This document shows positions 9,540 through 21,895 of a stretch of DNA of 64,000 nt, in pieces. Below the pieces are notes generated by a model. It ran no database searches and was not told the origin of the DNA. It worked only from the letters and a program-made list of their open reading frames with translations. The position numbers and the translations under genes are program-made. Position 1 is the stretch's first letter, and each line of letters begins with the position of its first letter. The stretch comes from Acinetobacter sp. TGL-Y2 (GTDB lineage: Bacteria > Pseudomonadota > Gammaproteobacteria > Pseudomonadales > Moraxellaceae), in contig NZ_CP015110.1 of assembly GCF_001612555.1 (NCBI RefSeq), positions 682,001 to 746,000 on the forward strand, given 5' to 3'.

Positions 9540-10019
9540 TTAAGGTGTGATGATCACGGAAACGCGTCGATTTTCAGCACGTGCTTCATTTGAATTGTTG
9601 GTGTTGAGTGGTTGTGATGAACCGCGGCCAATCACTTGAACATTTTGAGGTGAAAATTGATTGATAATAAATACTTGTGCCACATTTTTAGCACGTTTTT
9701 CGGATAATATTAAATTATAATTTGGATTGCCCATATCATCAGCATGTCCCACAATACGAACTTTATTTAATTTGTATTTGTGTAATTGCGTTGCTAGACG
9801 AGTTAATTGTGTTAGGTTTTGGCTAGAAATTTCAGATTGATCAAATTCAAACAACAAACGCTCAGGAAGACCTAAGCTCCATCCTTCCTCAGTTAAGACA
9901 AAACCTTGTTGTTTTAACATTTTAACTTGTTTGTAATTGAGTGATCCAAAACCTAAACAGCCAGACAGTGTTAGACAAATGAATCCCACAAAAAGAAATT
10001 TGATCTTGTTATTGAGCAT
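9540..10019 (-). CDS. yfiB: YfiB-type OmpA-domain lipoprotein
   Basis: A 159-residue outer-membrane lipoprotein: signal sequence with lipobox LSGC (lipidated Cys21), then a C-terminal OmpA-like peptidoglycan-binding domain (LLFEFDQSEIS, VRIVGHADDMGNPNYNLILS, RAKNVAQVF, RAENRRVSV). In the YfiBNR system YfiB binds YfiR in the periplasm and so frees the cyclase YfiN. It is the last gene of the operon. I chose the ATG at 10019, which gives a normal lipoprotein signal and lies just after yfiN; an in-frame start at 10058 would overlap yfiN and bury the signal. The symbol rests on domain plus operon context. Confidence 0.85.
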   Translation of the reverse strand: MLNNKIKFLFVGFICLTLSGCLGFGSLNYKQVKMLKQQGFVLTEEGWSLGLPERLLFEFDQSEISSQNLTQLTRLATQLHKYKLNKVRIVGHADDMGNPNYNLILSEKRAKNVAQVFIINQFSPQNVQVIGRGSSQPLNTNNSNEARAENRRVSVIITP

Positions 10020-10036
10020 ACGAAAACCTGTCAGTG

Positions 10037-11254
10037 TTAATTTTGATAAATAAACCAATGATGTTTGAGGGTTTTTGCTTTATACATGGCTTGGTCAGCA
10101 TGTGAAATAAAGTCTTCTGGGCTTTGTGCCTCTTTGGCAATTGCAATCCCTAGACTAAAGCTAAAATGGATGTCTTGACCTTTATAATTTAAAGGTTCAT
10201 CGCAGCATTTGATTAAGTTTTCAGCAATAGAGACCAAATGCTCTGCTTGATGGATAGATTTTAAAATAATGGCAAATTCATCGCCACTTAAACGTGCTAC
10301 AAAATCATTTTGGCGGGTATTTTGTTTCAGTCGCTTGGCTGTTTCTTTTAACACTTCATCACCAACCAAGTGTCCATATTTATCATTAATGGCTTTGAAA
10401 TTATTATTATCAATGAAAATCAATGCAGCTTGATTGCGGGTGTTTTCATTATCATAAGCATCACACAGCATTTGATAAAAATAGTTACGATTCGGAAGCT
10501 TAGTTAGGTCATCATGTTGAACCTGATAAGACAATTGCGAATTTTCACTTTGTAAATGCGTATGCCAAGATTGAATTTCGCCCAATAACTGATTGAATGC
10601 GCTATTGAGATGATTGAATTCTTTAATATTATTCTCTGGAAAACGTAAGTTATAGGCTTTTTGGCTACTGACCAATTGTGCGATCTGAATAATCGGTGAG
10701 ATTGAGCGCATAATATGTTGATATGTCGCACTGACCGACCACCACAGCGCAAATAACATGAATAGCATCCCTAAAAGTAGGGCACATAATATTTTAATAA
10801 TAAATAGGGTGATGTCCTTAGAGCTCCCATAAAGGAGCACTTCGCCAACCTCTCGATCATGATGTTTGACCGTGACTTTAATGGGTAATTTGAAAAACAG
10901 CTGATCAAACATATTTTGAAGTGTTGAATAGTGTTCTATGGTCTTTACACTTTTCGCAATTTGTTTACCTTTTGAATCATTCACTTCAATCAGTCTTACT
11001 GAATGTTGTAAGGTGTACTCGTGAATAATAGAAGACAATGTACTTTGGTCTTGAAACACCAAGGCAGGTTGCACGCGTTCTGAAACAGTTCGACTGATCA
11101 GCTCTAAATTTTGTTTGGCATAAGACTTCACCGTTAAAACAGAAATTGAGGTAAAGGTAAGTGTACAAATAAGAAAGGTAATCGCAAAAATCGTAAATTG
11201 GGATCTGCGAAATAATGACTGAAGTGAACTTAAACCGAAATATCTGCTCATCAT
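10037..11254 (-). CDS. yfiN: YfiN/TpbB-type membrane diguanylate cyclase
   Basis: A 405-residue inner-membrane enzyme expected to make cyclic-di-GMP. Transmembrane helices at about 20-42 and 148-171 enclose a periplasmic sensor of about 105 residues (CHASE8-like by family). A HAMP linker (about 172-235) and a GGDEF domain (about 245-405) follow, with DDLTKLPNR at 248-256. The signature is SGDEF (323-327), with Ser for the first Gly; some cyclases tolerate this. The product-inhibition I-site RQND (314-317) sits at the canonical five residues upstream. The gene begins 4 bp after yfiR, and two adjacent ATGs (11254, 11251) are possible starts. By the known system YfiR represses it through the periplasmic domain. 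Confidence 0.88.
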   Translation of the reverse strand: MMSRYFGLSSLQSLFRRSQFTIFAITFLICTLTFTSISVLTVKSYAKQNLELISRTVSERVQPALVFQDQSTLSSIIHEYTLQHSVRLIEVNDSKGKQIAKSVKTIEHYSTLQNMFDQLFFKLPIKVTVKHHDREVGEVLLYGSSKDITLFIIKILCALLLGMLFMLFALWWSVSATYQHIMRSISPIIQIAQLVSSQKAYNLRFPENNIKEFNHLNSAFNQLLGEIQSWHTHLQSENSQLSYQVQHDDLTKLPNRNYFYQMLCDAYDNENTRNQAALIFIDNNNFKAINDKYGHLVGDEVLKETAKRLKQNTRQNDFVARLSGDEFAIILKSIHQAEHLVSIAENLIKCCDEPLNYKGQDIHFSFSLGIAIAKEAQSPEDFISHADQAMYKAKTLKHHWFIYQN

Positions 11255-11258
11255 AGGT

Positions 11259-11762
11259 CTACTCCGAACTTTGTGCTAGGAGTAAGACGCGAGGGTCAAT
11301 ATGAATTTTGGCTTTGGTGAGGCTATCTAAATTGACTTTAAATTGGGTATTTCCAGATTTTGAAATATGTAAGCAAAAAATGCTGCCAATCTCACATTCC
11401 TTATTACTTGTACTAAAAGACAGCACAGAGTGATTAATAGAGCTCGAAATCAGCTTTTGTTCAACTAAAGGTGTGGTTTGACTAAAAAACACTGCATCAC
11501 ATTTTTCGAAACTCAAATCTTGCGCTTGAATGGCGCTGACTTGAAAACGCGTATGTTGTTGTAAGAAAGTTTTTTTAAATAATTCTGATGCGGCAATATT
11601 GTCTACCACACAGAGCTTGGGTGTTGGGTTATCCCATTTTACATAGCTGAGGATGGATAAGGTCATCATATATATATTATGAGTCGAATTGGCATGCGAA
11701 AGACTGCATAAACCAAGCAGTACCCCCAGACATATCGATTTTTTAAAAATAAAAAATGCCAT
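11259..11762 (-). CDS. yfiR: YfiR-family periplasmic repressor of YfiN
   Basis: A 167-residue protein with an N-terminal signal peptide (cleavage after SHA, about residue 24) and a YfiR (DUF4154) domain. The mature part has exactly four Cys: 51, 88, 123 and 130. The spacing (37, 35, 7) matches the two-disulfide pattern of Pseudomonas YfiR, where disulfide reduction releases the cyclase. The C-terminal FKVNLDSLTKAKIHIDPRVLLLA block is the family's most conserved stretch. First gene of the yfiR-yfiN-yfiB operon. Redox control of c-di-GMP output is inferred from family knowledge. Confidence 0.85.
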   Translation of the reverse strand: MAFFIFKKSICLGVLLGLCSLSHANSTHNIYMMTLSILSYVKWDNPTPKLCVVDNIAASELFKKTFLQQHTRFQVSAIQAQDLSFEKCDAVFFSQTTPLVEQKLISSSINHSVLSFSTSNKECEIGSIFCLHISKSGNTQFKVNLDSLTKAKIHIDPRVLLLAQSSE

Positions 11763-11920
11763 TTCGTTAATATATTCTAATTAATGTGAATTTGTTTATT
11801 CTAAACAATAATAACAAATTTAAATAGCTTAAAAAATAACTCATTATTATAAAAACGCACCGATTTTGTACACAGAACAACCACTCGTTGGATATATTTA
11901 AAAATAATTGAGAAAGGGGG

Positions 11921-11948
11921 TTGTATGGCGTTAGAAATGCTGTAGAAT
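11921..11948 (+). promoter_or_regulatory. Candidate rrn promoter P1
   Basis: TTGTAT (11921-11926), 16 bp, TAGAAT (11943-11948). The -10 and downstream bases (TAGAATGCACA) are the same as at the tRNA operon promoter at 8941. Confidence 0.55.
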
Positions 11949-12059
11949 GCACATCCATCGGCGGTGATGTTGATTAAAACTTGTTGATAAACAATAGCTT
12001 AGTCCAAGTGGTTAAATTTAAGTTTATTGAACGAGTTAAAAAATAATTAGCAAAACCTG

Positions 12060-12087
12060 TTGACTATTCTTCGAAAGAGAGTAGTAT
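12060..12087 (+). promoter_or_regulatory. Candidate rrn promoter P2
   Basis: TTGACT (12060-12065), 16 bp, TAGTAT (12082-12087), about 200 bp before mature 16S. The -35 is better than that of P1. Confidence 0.6.
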
Positions 12088-12291
12088 AGCCGACCTAGCT
12101 TGCTGGTGACGAACCAACAAGAAGATCATTAAGAGATTATGAAGAACAACTTGTGTGGATTTTTACTGATTGATCGATCGAAATTATTTTCATTGATTTA
12201 CTGGTAGAAATTACTCGAAGTTTATTTGAGAAATATTTGTCAGAAGATTGATGAGCCAAGATTGGTACCCTTTAAGGTACTAAGCAATATT

Positions 12292-13829
<1,538 letters not shown>

Positions 13830-13890
13830 ACGAAAGATTGACGATCGGTAAGAATCCACAACAAGTTGTTCTTCATGAAGATGTATCTGA

Positions 13891-13967
<77 letters not shown>

Positions 13968-14040
13968 ATCTAACGAACGAAGATGAAGCAATTCATCGGA
14001 GTGAAGGATAAGAAGATATATCGAATCTATATGATAAGCT

Positions 14041-14116
14041 GGGGACTTAGCTTAGTTGGTAGAGCGCCTGCTTTGCACGCAGGAGGTCAACGGTTCGACT
14101 CCGTTAGTCTCCACCA
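14041..14116 (+). tRNA. tRNA-Ala (TGC)
   Basis: A 76-nt cloverleaf: acceptor GGGGACT/AGTCTCC, anticodon stem CCTGC/GCAGG around TTTGCAC, encoded CCA. Ile-Ala is the usual rrn spacer pair in gammaproteobacteria. Confidence 0.97.
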
Positions 14117-14595
14117 AATTTCAAGACAAGAAAAGCATGCTTTTCCTTGAAATTTAAAGCAAGAAGCTATGCTTCGCGCAGGCTTTAATCAAACGAAGCG
14201 ATGTTCGAATGCAAAACAAGCAAACAGCTAGATAGCTTATAGAGATTAACAAGTACAAGCATTAAGATATGCGGACTTGGTAATCTCTGTGATTTATCAC
14301 AGTTTCTAGACCTGACGAAGGCTAGAGCAATCATTAACAGAATATATTTGAGTTGAAATAAATTGTTTAAGGCTCAGAACTAAATTGACATTGAATTGTT
14401 ACACGCAAGTGAAACGATTGAATGAAAGTGAAGTGATGAGAAACTAGCGATTAACTGAATCAAGCGTTTTGGTATATGAATTAGATTGAAGCTATATAGT
14501 GTTTAAATACACGAAACAACGAACTGTATGAAGTAACGTAAGTGACTTCTGTCCTAGTACTGCTTGTAAAGTACTACGACTGTTTGGGGTTGTAT
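14117..14595 (+). other. tRNA-Ala to 23S spacer
   Basis: About 480 bp without a gene. Near its start, AAATTTCAAG (about 14116-14125) and CTTGAAATTT (about 14145-14155) flank an inner palindrome, GAAAAGCATGCTTTTC. This makes a long stem-loop just after tRNA-Ala, a likely RNase processing or folding element. The last bases (TATAGTCAAG) pair with the 3' end of 23S as its processing stem. Confidence 0.6.
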
Positions 14596-17491
<2,896 letters not shown>

Positions 17492-17654
17492 CAACACCCA
17501 AACAGTTGGTGTTGTTGATCTAATTGATACAAAAACCTTGATTTAGTAATCGCAAGTACCTAAACTGCAACTCAAATATTATTCTGTTAATAACTCTTTT
17601 GGTAGAACGCCTTGGCATCTAAATAAGACCAATGCAAGTATCCATAAACAGTTG

Positions 17655-17770
17655 TGCTGGCGACAATAGCAAGAGTGAACCACCTGATCCCTTCCCGAAC
17701 TCAGAAGTGAAACCTCTTCGCGCTGATGGTAGTGTGGGGTTACCCATGTGAGAGTAAGTCATCGCCAGCT
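17655..17770 (+). rRNA. rrf: 5S ribosomal RNA
   Basis: About 116 nt. Terminal helix GCTGGCGA/TCGCCAGC, with the conserved ACCACCTGATCCCTTCCCGAACTC core and GAAACCTCTTCGCGCTGATGGTAGTGTGGGG following. It closes the operon. Confidence 0.95.
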
Positions 17771-17782
17771 CATTAATTCCTA

Positions 17783-17823
17783 AAACACCCCCTTCATCTT
17801 AATGATGAAGGGGGTGTTTTTTT
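17783..17823 (+). terminator. rRNA operon terminator
   Basis: A very strong hairpin: AAACACCCCCTTCATC pairs with GATGAAGGGGGTGTTT (16 bp), followed by T-rich sequence. Confidence 0.95.
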
Positions 17824-17842
17824 ACGCATAGAATATATAATA

Positions 17843-18890
17843 CTTAGATTAGCACTTGAAGTGCAACACCATGTTCTTGGAGTAATACCTGACTCGGACT
17901 TTTAAATCCGAGTCTTTTTCTTGGGCGATGATTCAAACGCTTAGTAATCTCTGAAATATATTCATCCGTGTAGTTATTTAGATCACTTCCTTTTCTGATG
18001 TATTGCCTGATCAGACCATTCGTATTCTCATTTGTGCCTCTCTGCCATGCACTGTAAGGATCTGCAAAGTAGAATTCTATTTCCAGTTCATTCGCGATTT
18101 GTTCATGTAGGCTAAATTCCTTGCCATTATCAGCAGTAATCGTCTTTAACTTCTCTTTGATTGGAGCCAGCAAGTCAACAGTGGCTTCACAAACCGCCTG
18201 ACTCTTGCGAGTGCTACATTTCTTTAACCAAAGATAGCCTGTTTTCCTATCTACAATTGAAACTAAAGACTGCTGCTGATTTTTGCCCACAATCGTATCT
18301 ATTTCTAAATCACCAAAACGTGATCGCTTCTCAATGATGTGTGGCCTATCGTGAATGCTTTTACGGTTACTGAGCATCCCACGAGTTTCTGGTTGTCCAT
18401 ACTTTCTTTTTCGTTGATTTCTAAAACGTAAATGAAGATAAAGACTGCCTCCTTTGAGTTTATCTTGCTGAATATATCGATAGATTGAATGCATACTGAT
18501 AGCTACGTGAGAAGCGATTTGTTCGGGACTCCATTGCAAAGCAAGATAGCTTTCGATCTGTTGCAATAGGGAGGAACTTACAGTTCTATGATTCGAGATA
18601 TGGCGTCTTTTAGCCAGTTTATGAGCATGTTTAGCAAAGTAGCCATTTCTATTACGATTACGTTTGATCTCTCTACAAATTGTAGAGGGAGCACGAGCCA
18701 ATCTGAGGGCAATATGACGCGTAGAAAAACCTTCGCGTAGTAATGTATAAATCTGATATCTTTCTTCTTGGGTAAGATGAGTATAGTTCATGATGCAACT
18801 TTGACTTTGGTCGGTCTGGAAGCAGAATGCTATCTCATTTTACTTCCTACCTAAAATTAATCTCTGTTGCACTTCGTTTGAGAATCTAAG
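17843..18890 (-). mobile_element. IS30-family insertion sequence (1048 bp, intact)
   Basis: Imperfect terminal inverted repeats of 26 bp: left end 17843-17868, right end 18865-18890. Both have outer CTTAGATT and inner GAAGTGCAACA. The element is flanked by a 3-bp direct repeat ATA (17840-17842 and 18891-18893), the expected target duplication. It carries one transposase on the minus strand, whose stop codon lies inside the left repeat. It sits 20 bp after the rrn terminator. Family from the transposase; I do not assign an ISfinder name. Confidence 0.9.
17844..18791 (-). CDS. IS30-family transposase
   Basis: A 315-residue DDE transposase. The N-terminal helix-turn-helix (LTQEERYQIYTLLREGFS, IALRLARAPSTICREIKRN) binds the element ends. 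The catalytic core shows the three acidic residues in GDLEIDTIVG, ITADNGKEF and the Glu of AWQRGTNENTNGLIR, the IS30 signature. The C-terminal LNHRPRKRLGFKSPSQVL block is typical. The frame is complete, so the element may be active. The start codon is well inside the right inverted repeat. Confidence 0.95.
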   Translation of the reverse strand: MNYTHLTQEERYQIYTLLREGFSTRHIALRLARAPSTICREIKRNRNRNGYFAKHAHKLAKRRHISNHRTVSSSLLQQIESYLALQWSPEQIASHVAISMHSIYRYIQQDKLKGGSLYLHLRFRNQRKRKYGQPETRGMLSNRKSIHDRPHIIEKRSRFGDLEIDTIVGKNQQQSLVSIVDRKTGYLWLKKCSTRKSQAVCEATVDLLAPIKEKLKTITADNGKEFSLHEQIANELEIEFYFADPYSAWQRGTNENTNGLIRQYIRKGSDLNNYTDEYISEITKRLNHRPRKRLGFKSPSQVLLQEHGVALQVLI

Positions 18891-19144
18891 ATATAAAAAA
18901 ACACTGTTAAAAGATTAGATAGAATGTTTAAGAAAAAATTTGATTTAATTCAAAAAAAATGTAATTAAATTTGAAAGAAATTAGGGAAACTTTTTCTCAT
19001 AATTGAAACAGAGGGGCAACAGCTGAAGCAATTGTAAGAGATTTTCTAAAATCCTATTTACTATCCTTTAATAGAGTGGGAGAGGGCCAGTCTATTGGAA
19101 TAAATGGAATACAATCAACACAACTAGATATAATTATAACTAAT

Positions 19145-20060
19145 AGATCTCTTTCATAAATCAAAAAATAATCAATCTTTTGCCGATTATTTGTACCAAA
19201 GCCTCTTCAATAATCATGCATAATCTTTGAATGAAATACATCGATTCAAAAAAGCTTTCTGAAACACAGTTCAAGCGATATACAGGCATCTCATGGTCAA
19301 CCTTTTATTTAATGGTTGAGCAACTTAATATGCATGTTCCTGCCAAAGGCAGACCACCTAAATTGAGCATAGAAGATCAAATCCTTCTATGCTTAAGTTA
19401 TTGGCGTGAATACCGAACATTGTTCCATGTCGCAACAAGTTATGGTGTTTCAGAGCCTACAGCTTCAAGAATCGTCCGCCACGTAGAGGACTGCCTCATC
19501 AAGTCGAATTTATTTAATTTACCAAAGGATTTGCCAGAAGGCGAAGGCATTGATTGGAATGTGGTGATCGTAGATGCCACAGAAATTACAATACAAAGGC
19601 CTAAAAAAACAGAAGAAAAGCTATAGTGGGAAGAAGAAGGCACATACTTTCAAAGTTCAAGCCATCATTCATTATAAGACTCAGAAAATTCTAAGTTTAT
19701 GCACGAGTCGTGGTGCTGTACATGATTTTGAACTCTTCAAACGTAACTTGAATCAGATTCCTATAGGTGCCTTCATTCTTGCAGATAAAGGCTATCAAGG
19801 GATTTATGCAGTATATGCGAATAGCCTATTGCCATTAAAAGCAAAAAAGCGCTGCAAACTGGATCCTGAGCTAAAAATGTATAATCAAGAAATCAATAAA
19901 AGGAGAATTGGCATTGAGCATATATTTGGTAGTTTGAAAACTTTCAAAATTCTTGCTGAGCGATATCGTAACCGTGGAAAAAGACTGGGCTTAAGATTCA
20001 ATTTAATTGCTGGAATTTACAACATGGAGCTGAATAAAAAATGACTTATGAAAGAAGTCT
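19145..20060 (+). mobile_element. IS5-family insertion sequence (916 bp)
   Basis: Terminal inverted repeats of 19 bp with 3 mismatches (19145-19163 and 20042-20060; AGA..TCTTTCATAA.TCA type). Flanked by AAT on both sides (19142-19144, 20061-20063). Deleting the element and one AAT restores the reading frame of the interrupted gene, which supports both boundaries and duplication. Confidence 0.88.
19231..20044 (+). CDS. IS5-family transposase made from two overlapping frames
   Basis: Frame A (19231-19626, 131 residues) has the helix-turn-helix part (WSTFYLMVEQLN, YGVSEPTASRIVRHVED) and the first catalytic Asp in VVIVDATEI. Frame B (open from before 19574 to 20044) has the second Asp in FILADKGYQG and the Glu in RRIGIEHIFGSLKTFKIL. 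The two frames join in register if one base is skipped at an A7 run (19603-19609). That would be a +1 ribosomal shift or RNA-polymerase slippage, as is usual for two-frame IS5 relatives. A plain frameshift mutation is the alternative. The full product would be about 270 residues. Confidence 0.85.
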
Positions 20061-20241
20061 AATGAATATCATCCATATTTAAATGATTTAGTGGAGGAGT
20101 AATAGAGTTTCTTTAGCTGGATTACATATAACAAATCCCACTGGTGAAAATACCTTATTTGAATTAATGTCATGGCTTAGTATAGTAATGCCAAAATTAT
20201 CTTACCCTATTCCAGCAATACAGTTGTATTTAGAAAATTAA

Positions 20242-20460
20242 AATAATTGTTAGTTCTAAGTCAATTTAGTGAAAAGGAGATTTTATTTAAACGTATGAGT
20301 GCGATGAGTGATCAGAATTTAATTTAAAACTATGCTAATTAGAAAATATAGGATCTTAAAACTGATGCTTTCGCTGAATTTATAAATTTAAGTATTTCAT
20401 CAAATAAGACTTTTATTATTCTAATAGATAATAACCCCAACTTGAGTTGGGGTATTTAAA
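20242..20460. other. Intergenic, relict of accessory region
   Basis: About 220 bp, very AT-rich, with no convincing gene. Ends in the terminator of the glutamate-transport operon. Confidence 0.5.
20430..20454 (-). terminator. gltIJKL operon terminator
   Basis: ACCCCAAC / GTTGGGGT stem (20434-20441, 20446-20453) with a 4-nt loop, 7 bp past the gltL stop on the minus strand. T-rich sequence follows. Confidence 0.75.
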
Positions 20461-21204
20461 TTAATGCACCGCAGAAATCTTATCTAAAAACAGCTTCGTG
20501 CGTTCATGACGTTCTTCAGGTTTGTTAAAGAAATCATTGGTCGGACAATCTTCCAAAATTTTCCCTTGATCCATAAAGATCACACGGCTCGATACTTTAC
20601 GTGCAAAGCCCATTTCATGGGTTACGCACATCATGGTCATCCCTTCTTTGGCAAGTTGAGTCATGACCTCTAAAACTTCACCGACCATTTCTGGGTCAAG
20701 TGCGGAAGTGGGTTCATCAAATAACATACAGACGGGATCCATGCATAAGCCACGGGCAATTGCGACACGCTGCTGCTGGCCACCGGATAGCTGACCTGGA
20801 AATTTATCTTTATGCGCAGTTAAACCGACACGATCTAAATACTGGAGCGCTTTCTTTTTTGCCTCATCTTTAGAACGATTCAGTACTTTCAGTTGACCAA
20901 TGGTTAGGTTCTCAAGCACAGTCATATGTGGAAACAGTTCAAAATGCTGAAACACCATACCCACGCGAGAGCGAAATTTGGCCAAATCTGTTTTAGAGTC
21001 CTTTAAGGGGATGCCATTTACCACGATATTGCCTTGTTGAAACGGCTCTAAAGCATTTACCGTTTTAATGAGGGTTGATTTTCCTGAACCTGAAGGCCCA
21101 CAGACGACAACCACTTCACCTTTTTCGATATTGGTTGAGCAATCAGTAAGTACCTGAAAATCCCCATACCATTTAGAGACATTATTGATTTCTATCATTG
21201 GCAT
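20461..21204 (-). CDS. gltL: Glutamate/aspartate-type ABC transporter ATPase GltL
   Basis: A 247-residue ATPase of the polar amino-acid ABC importers. Walker [10 protein letters not shown], the Q-loop in [13 protein letters not shown], signature [15 protein letters not shown], Walker [14 protein letters not shown], and the H-loop in [11 protein letters not shown] are all intact. It couples ATP hydrolysis to uptake by the two permeases encoded just upstream (11-bp gap). Last gene of the four-gene operon. Glutamate/aspartate is inferred from the similarity of the whole operon to gltIJKL; glutamine is an alternative. Confidence 0.88.
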   Translation of the reverse strand: MPMIEINNVSKWYGDFQVLTDCSTNIEKGEVVVVCGPSGSGKSTLIKTVNALEPFQQGNIVVNGIPLKDSKTDLAKFRSRVGMVFQHFELFPHMTVLENLTIGQLKVLNRSKDEAKKKALQYLDRVGLTAHKDKFPGQLSGGQQQRVAIARGLCMDPVCMLFDEPTSALDPEMVGEVLEVMTQLAKEGMTMMCVTHEMGFARKVSSRVIFMDQGKILEDCPTNDFFNKPEERHERTKLFLDKISAVH

Positions 21205-21215
21205 TTAGATTCTCC

Positions 21216-21893
21216 TTATCGAATGATGGCTATTTTTTGATGTAAACGCTTCACTAAACGTGATAGCGCAAATGAAATACAGAAATAAACGACTGCCACG
21301 ACGAGATAGAAAACAGCTTTGGTTTCAGAACCATAGGTATTAGCAAGTGTGTTGGCATTGCCCAAGAAGTCTGGTGCACTAATCACATAGACTAAAGATA
21401 CGTCTTGGAAAAGTACGATCGATTGAGTCAAAATGATGGGCAACATATTGCGAAAGGCTTGCGGTAGCACCACGAAAGACATGGTTTGTCTGTAAGTAAA
21501 TCCGAGCGCATAACCCGCATTGACTTGACCTTTAGAGACCGATTGAATGCCTGAGCGCACGATTTCTGAGAAAAAAGCCGCTTCGAAAATGGCAAATGTG
21601 ACCACACTTGAGAAGAGTGGTCCGTAATACGTGTCATATTGGAAGTCGAAAAACTTCGGTAATAAAAAGTAGAAAATGAAGATGACTTGAATTAGCGGTA
21701 CACCACGGAAAAAGTCCACATAAAATCTGGCAAACCCACTGGCAATTTTACTGTTGGATAATCGCATCATGGCCAGTGGAGTACCAATGAGAATTCCACC
21801 GATAATAGAGAGTACCGTGACCGTAATCGTAAATTTGAAGCCTGCAAGAAGGGTGGCAAGGACATCTTCATTTTGTAAAATACTAAAATCCAT
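21216..21893 (-). CDS. gltK: Amino-acid ABC transporter permease GltK
   Basis: A 225-residue inner-membrane permease with about five hydrophobic helices and the HisM/ArtM-type EAA loop near GQVNAGYALGFTYRQTM...VVLPQAFRNMLP, which docks onto the ATPase. It forms a heterodimer with GltJ. Only 2 bp separate it from gltJ, so translation is probably coupled. Confidence 0.88.
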   Translation of the reverse strand: MDFSILQNEDVLATLLAGFKFTITVTVLSIIGGILIGTPLAMMRLSNSKIASGFARFYVDFFRGVPLIQVIFIFYFLLPKFFDFQYDTYYGPLFSSVVTFAIFEAAFFSEIVRSGIQSVSKGQVNAGYALGFTYRQTMSFVVLPQAFRNMLPIILTQSIVLFQDVSLVYVISAPDFLGNANTLANTYGSETKAVFYLVVAVVYFCISFALSRLVKRLHQKIAIIR

Positions 21894-21895
21894 GC

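Larger units (their letters stand above)
11763..12291 (+). other. rRNA operon upstream region
   Basis: A 529-bp AT-rich region between divergent yfiR and the 16S gene. It holds two candidate rRNA promoters (listed separately) and about 200 bp of leader RNA. No protein gene is convincing; the 63-residue minus-strand frame at 11767-11958 has no family resemblance and overlaps promoter sequence. Confidence 0.7.
18924..20241 (+). pseudogene. Decayed DUF6602-type gene, split by an IS5-family element
   Basis: Two coding fragments lie either side of the IS. The left one (frame of 19001-19144) reads TFSHN, a TGA stop, then NRGATAEAIVRDFLKSYL, RVGEGQ and QSTQLDIIITN. This is the N-terminal RG...E..LRDFL..YLP...VG.G...S.QLDIII pattern of DUF6602 proteins. 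Removing the IS and one AAT copy continues it in frame as EYHPYLNDLVEE before a stop at 20100. A second frame (20104-20241) gives AGLHITNPTGENTLFEL to the stop. The family's central region, which normally carries an IEVKS-like motif, is missing. The gene is therefore dead by in-frame stops, a frameshift, an internal deletion and insertion. The family call is from pattern memory and not from a search. Confidence 0.6.

Noticed and set aside
11767..11958. A 63-residue minus-strand frame between yfiR and rrn P1
   Set aside because: It lies in promoter sequence, has AT-driven composition, and no family resemblance.
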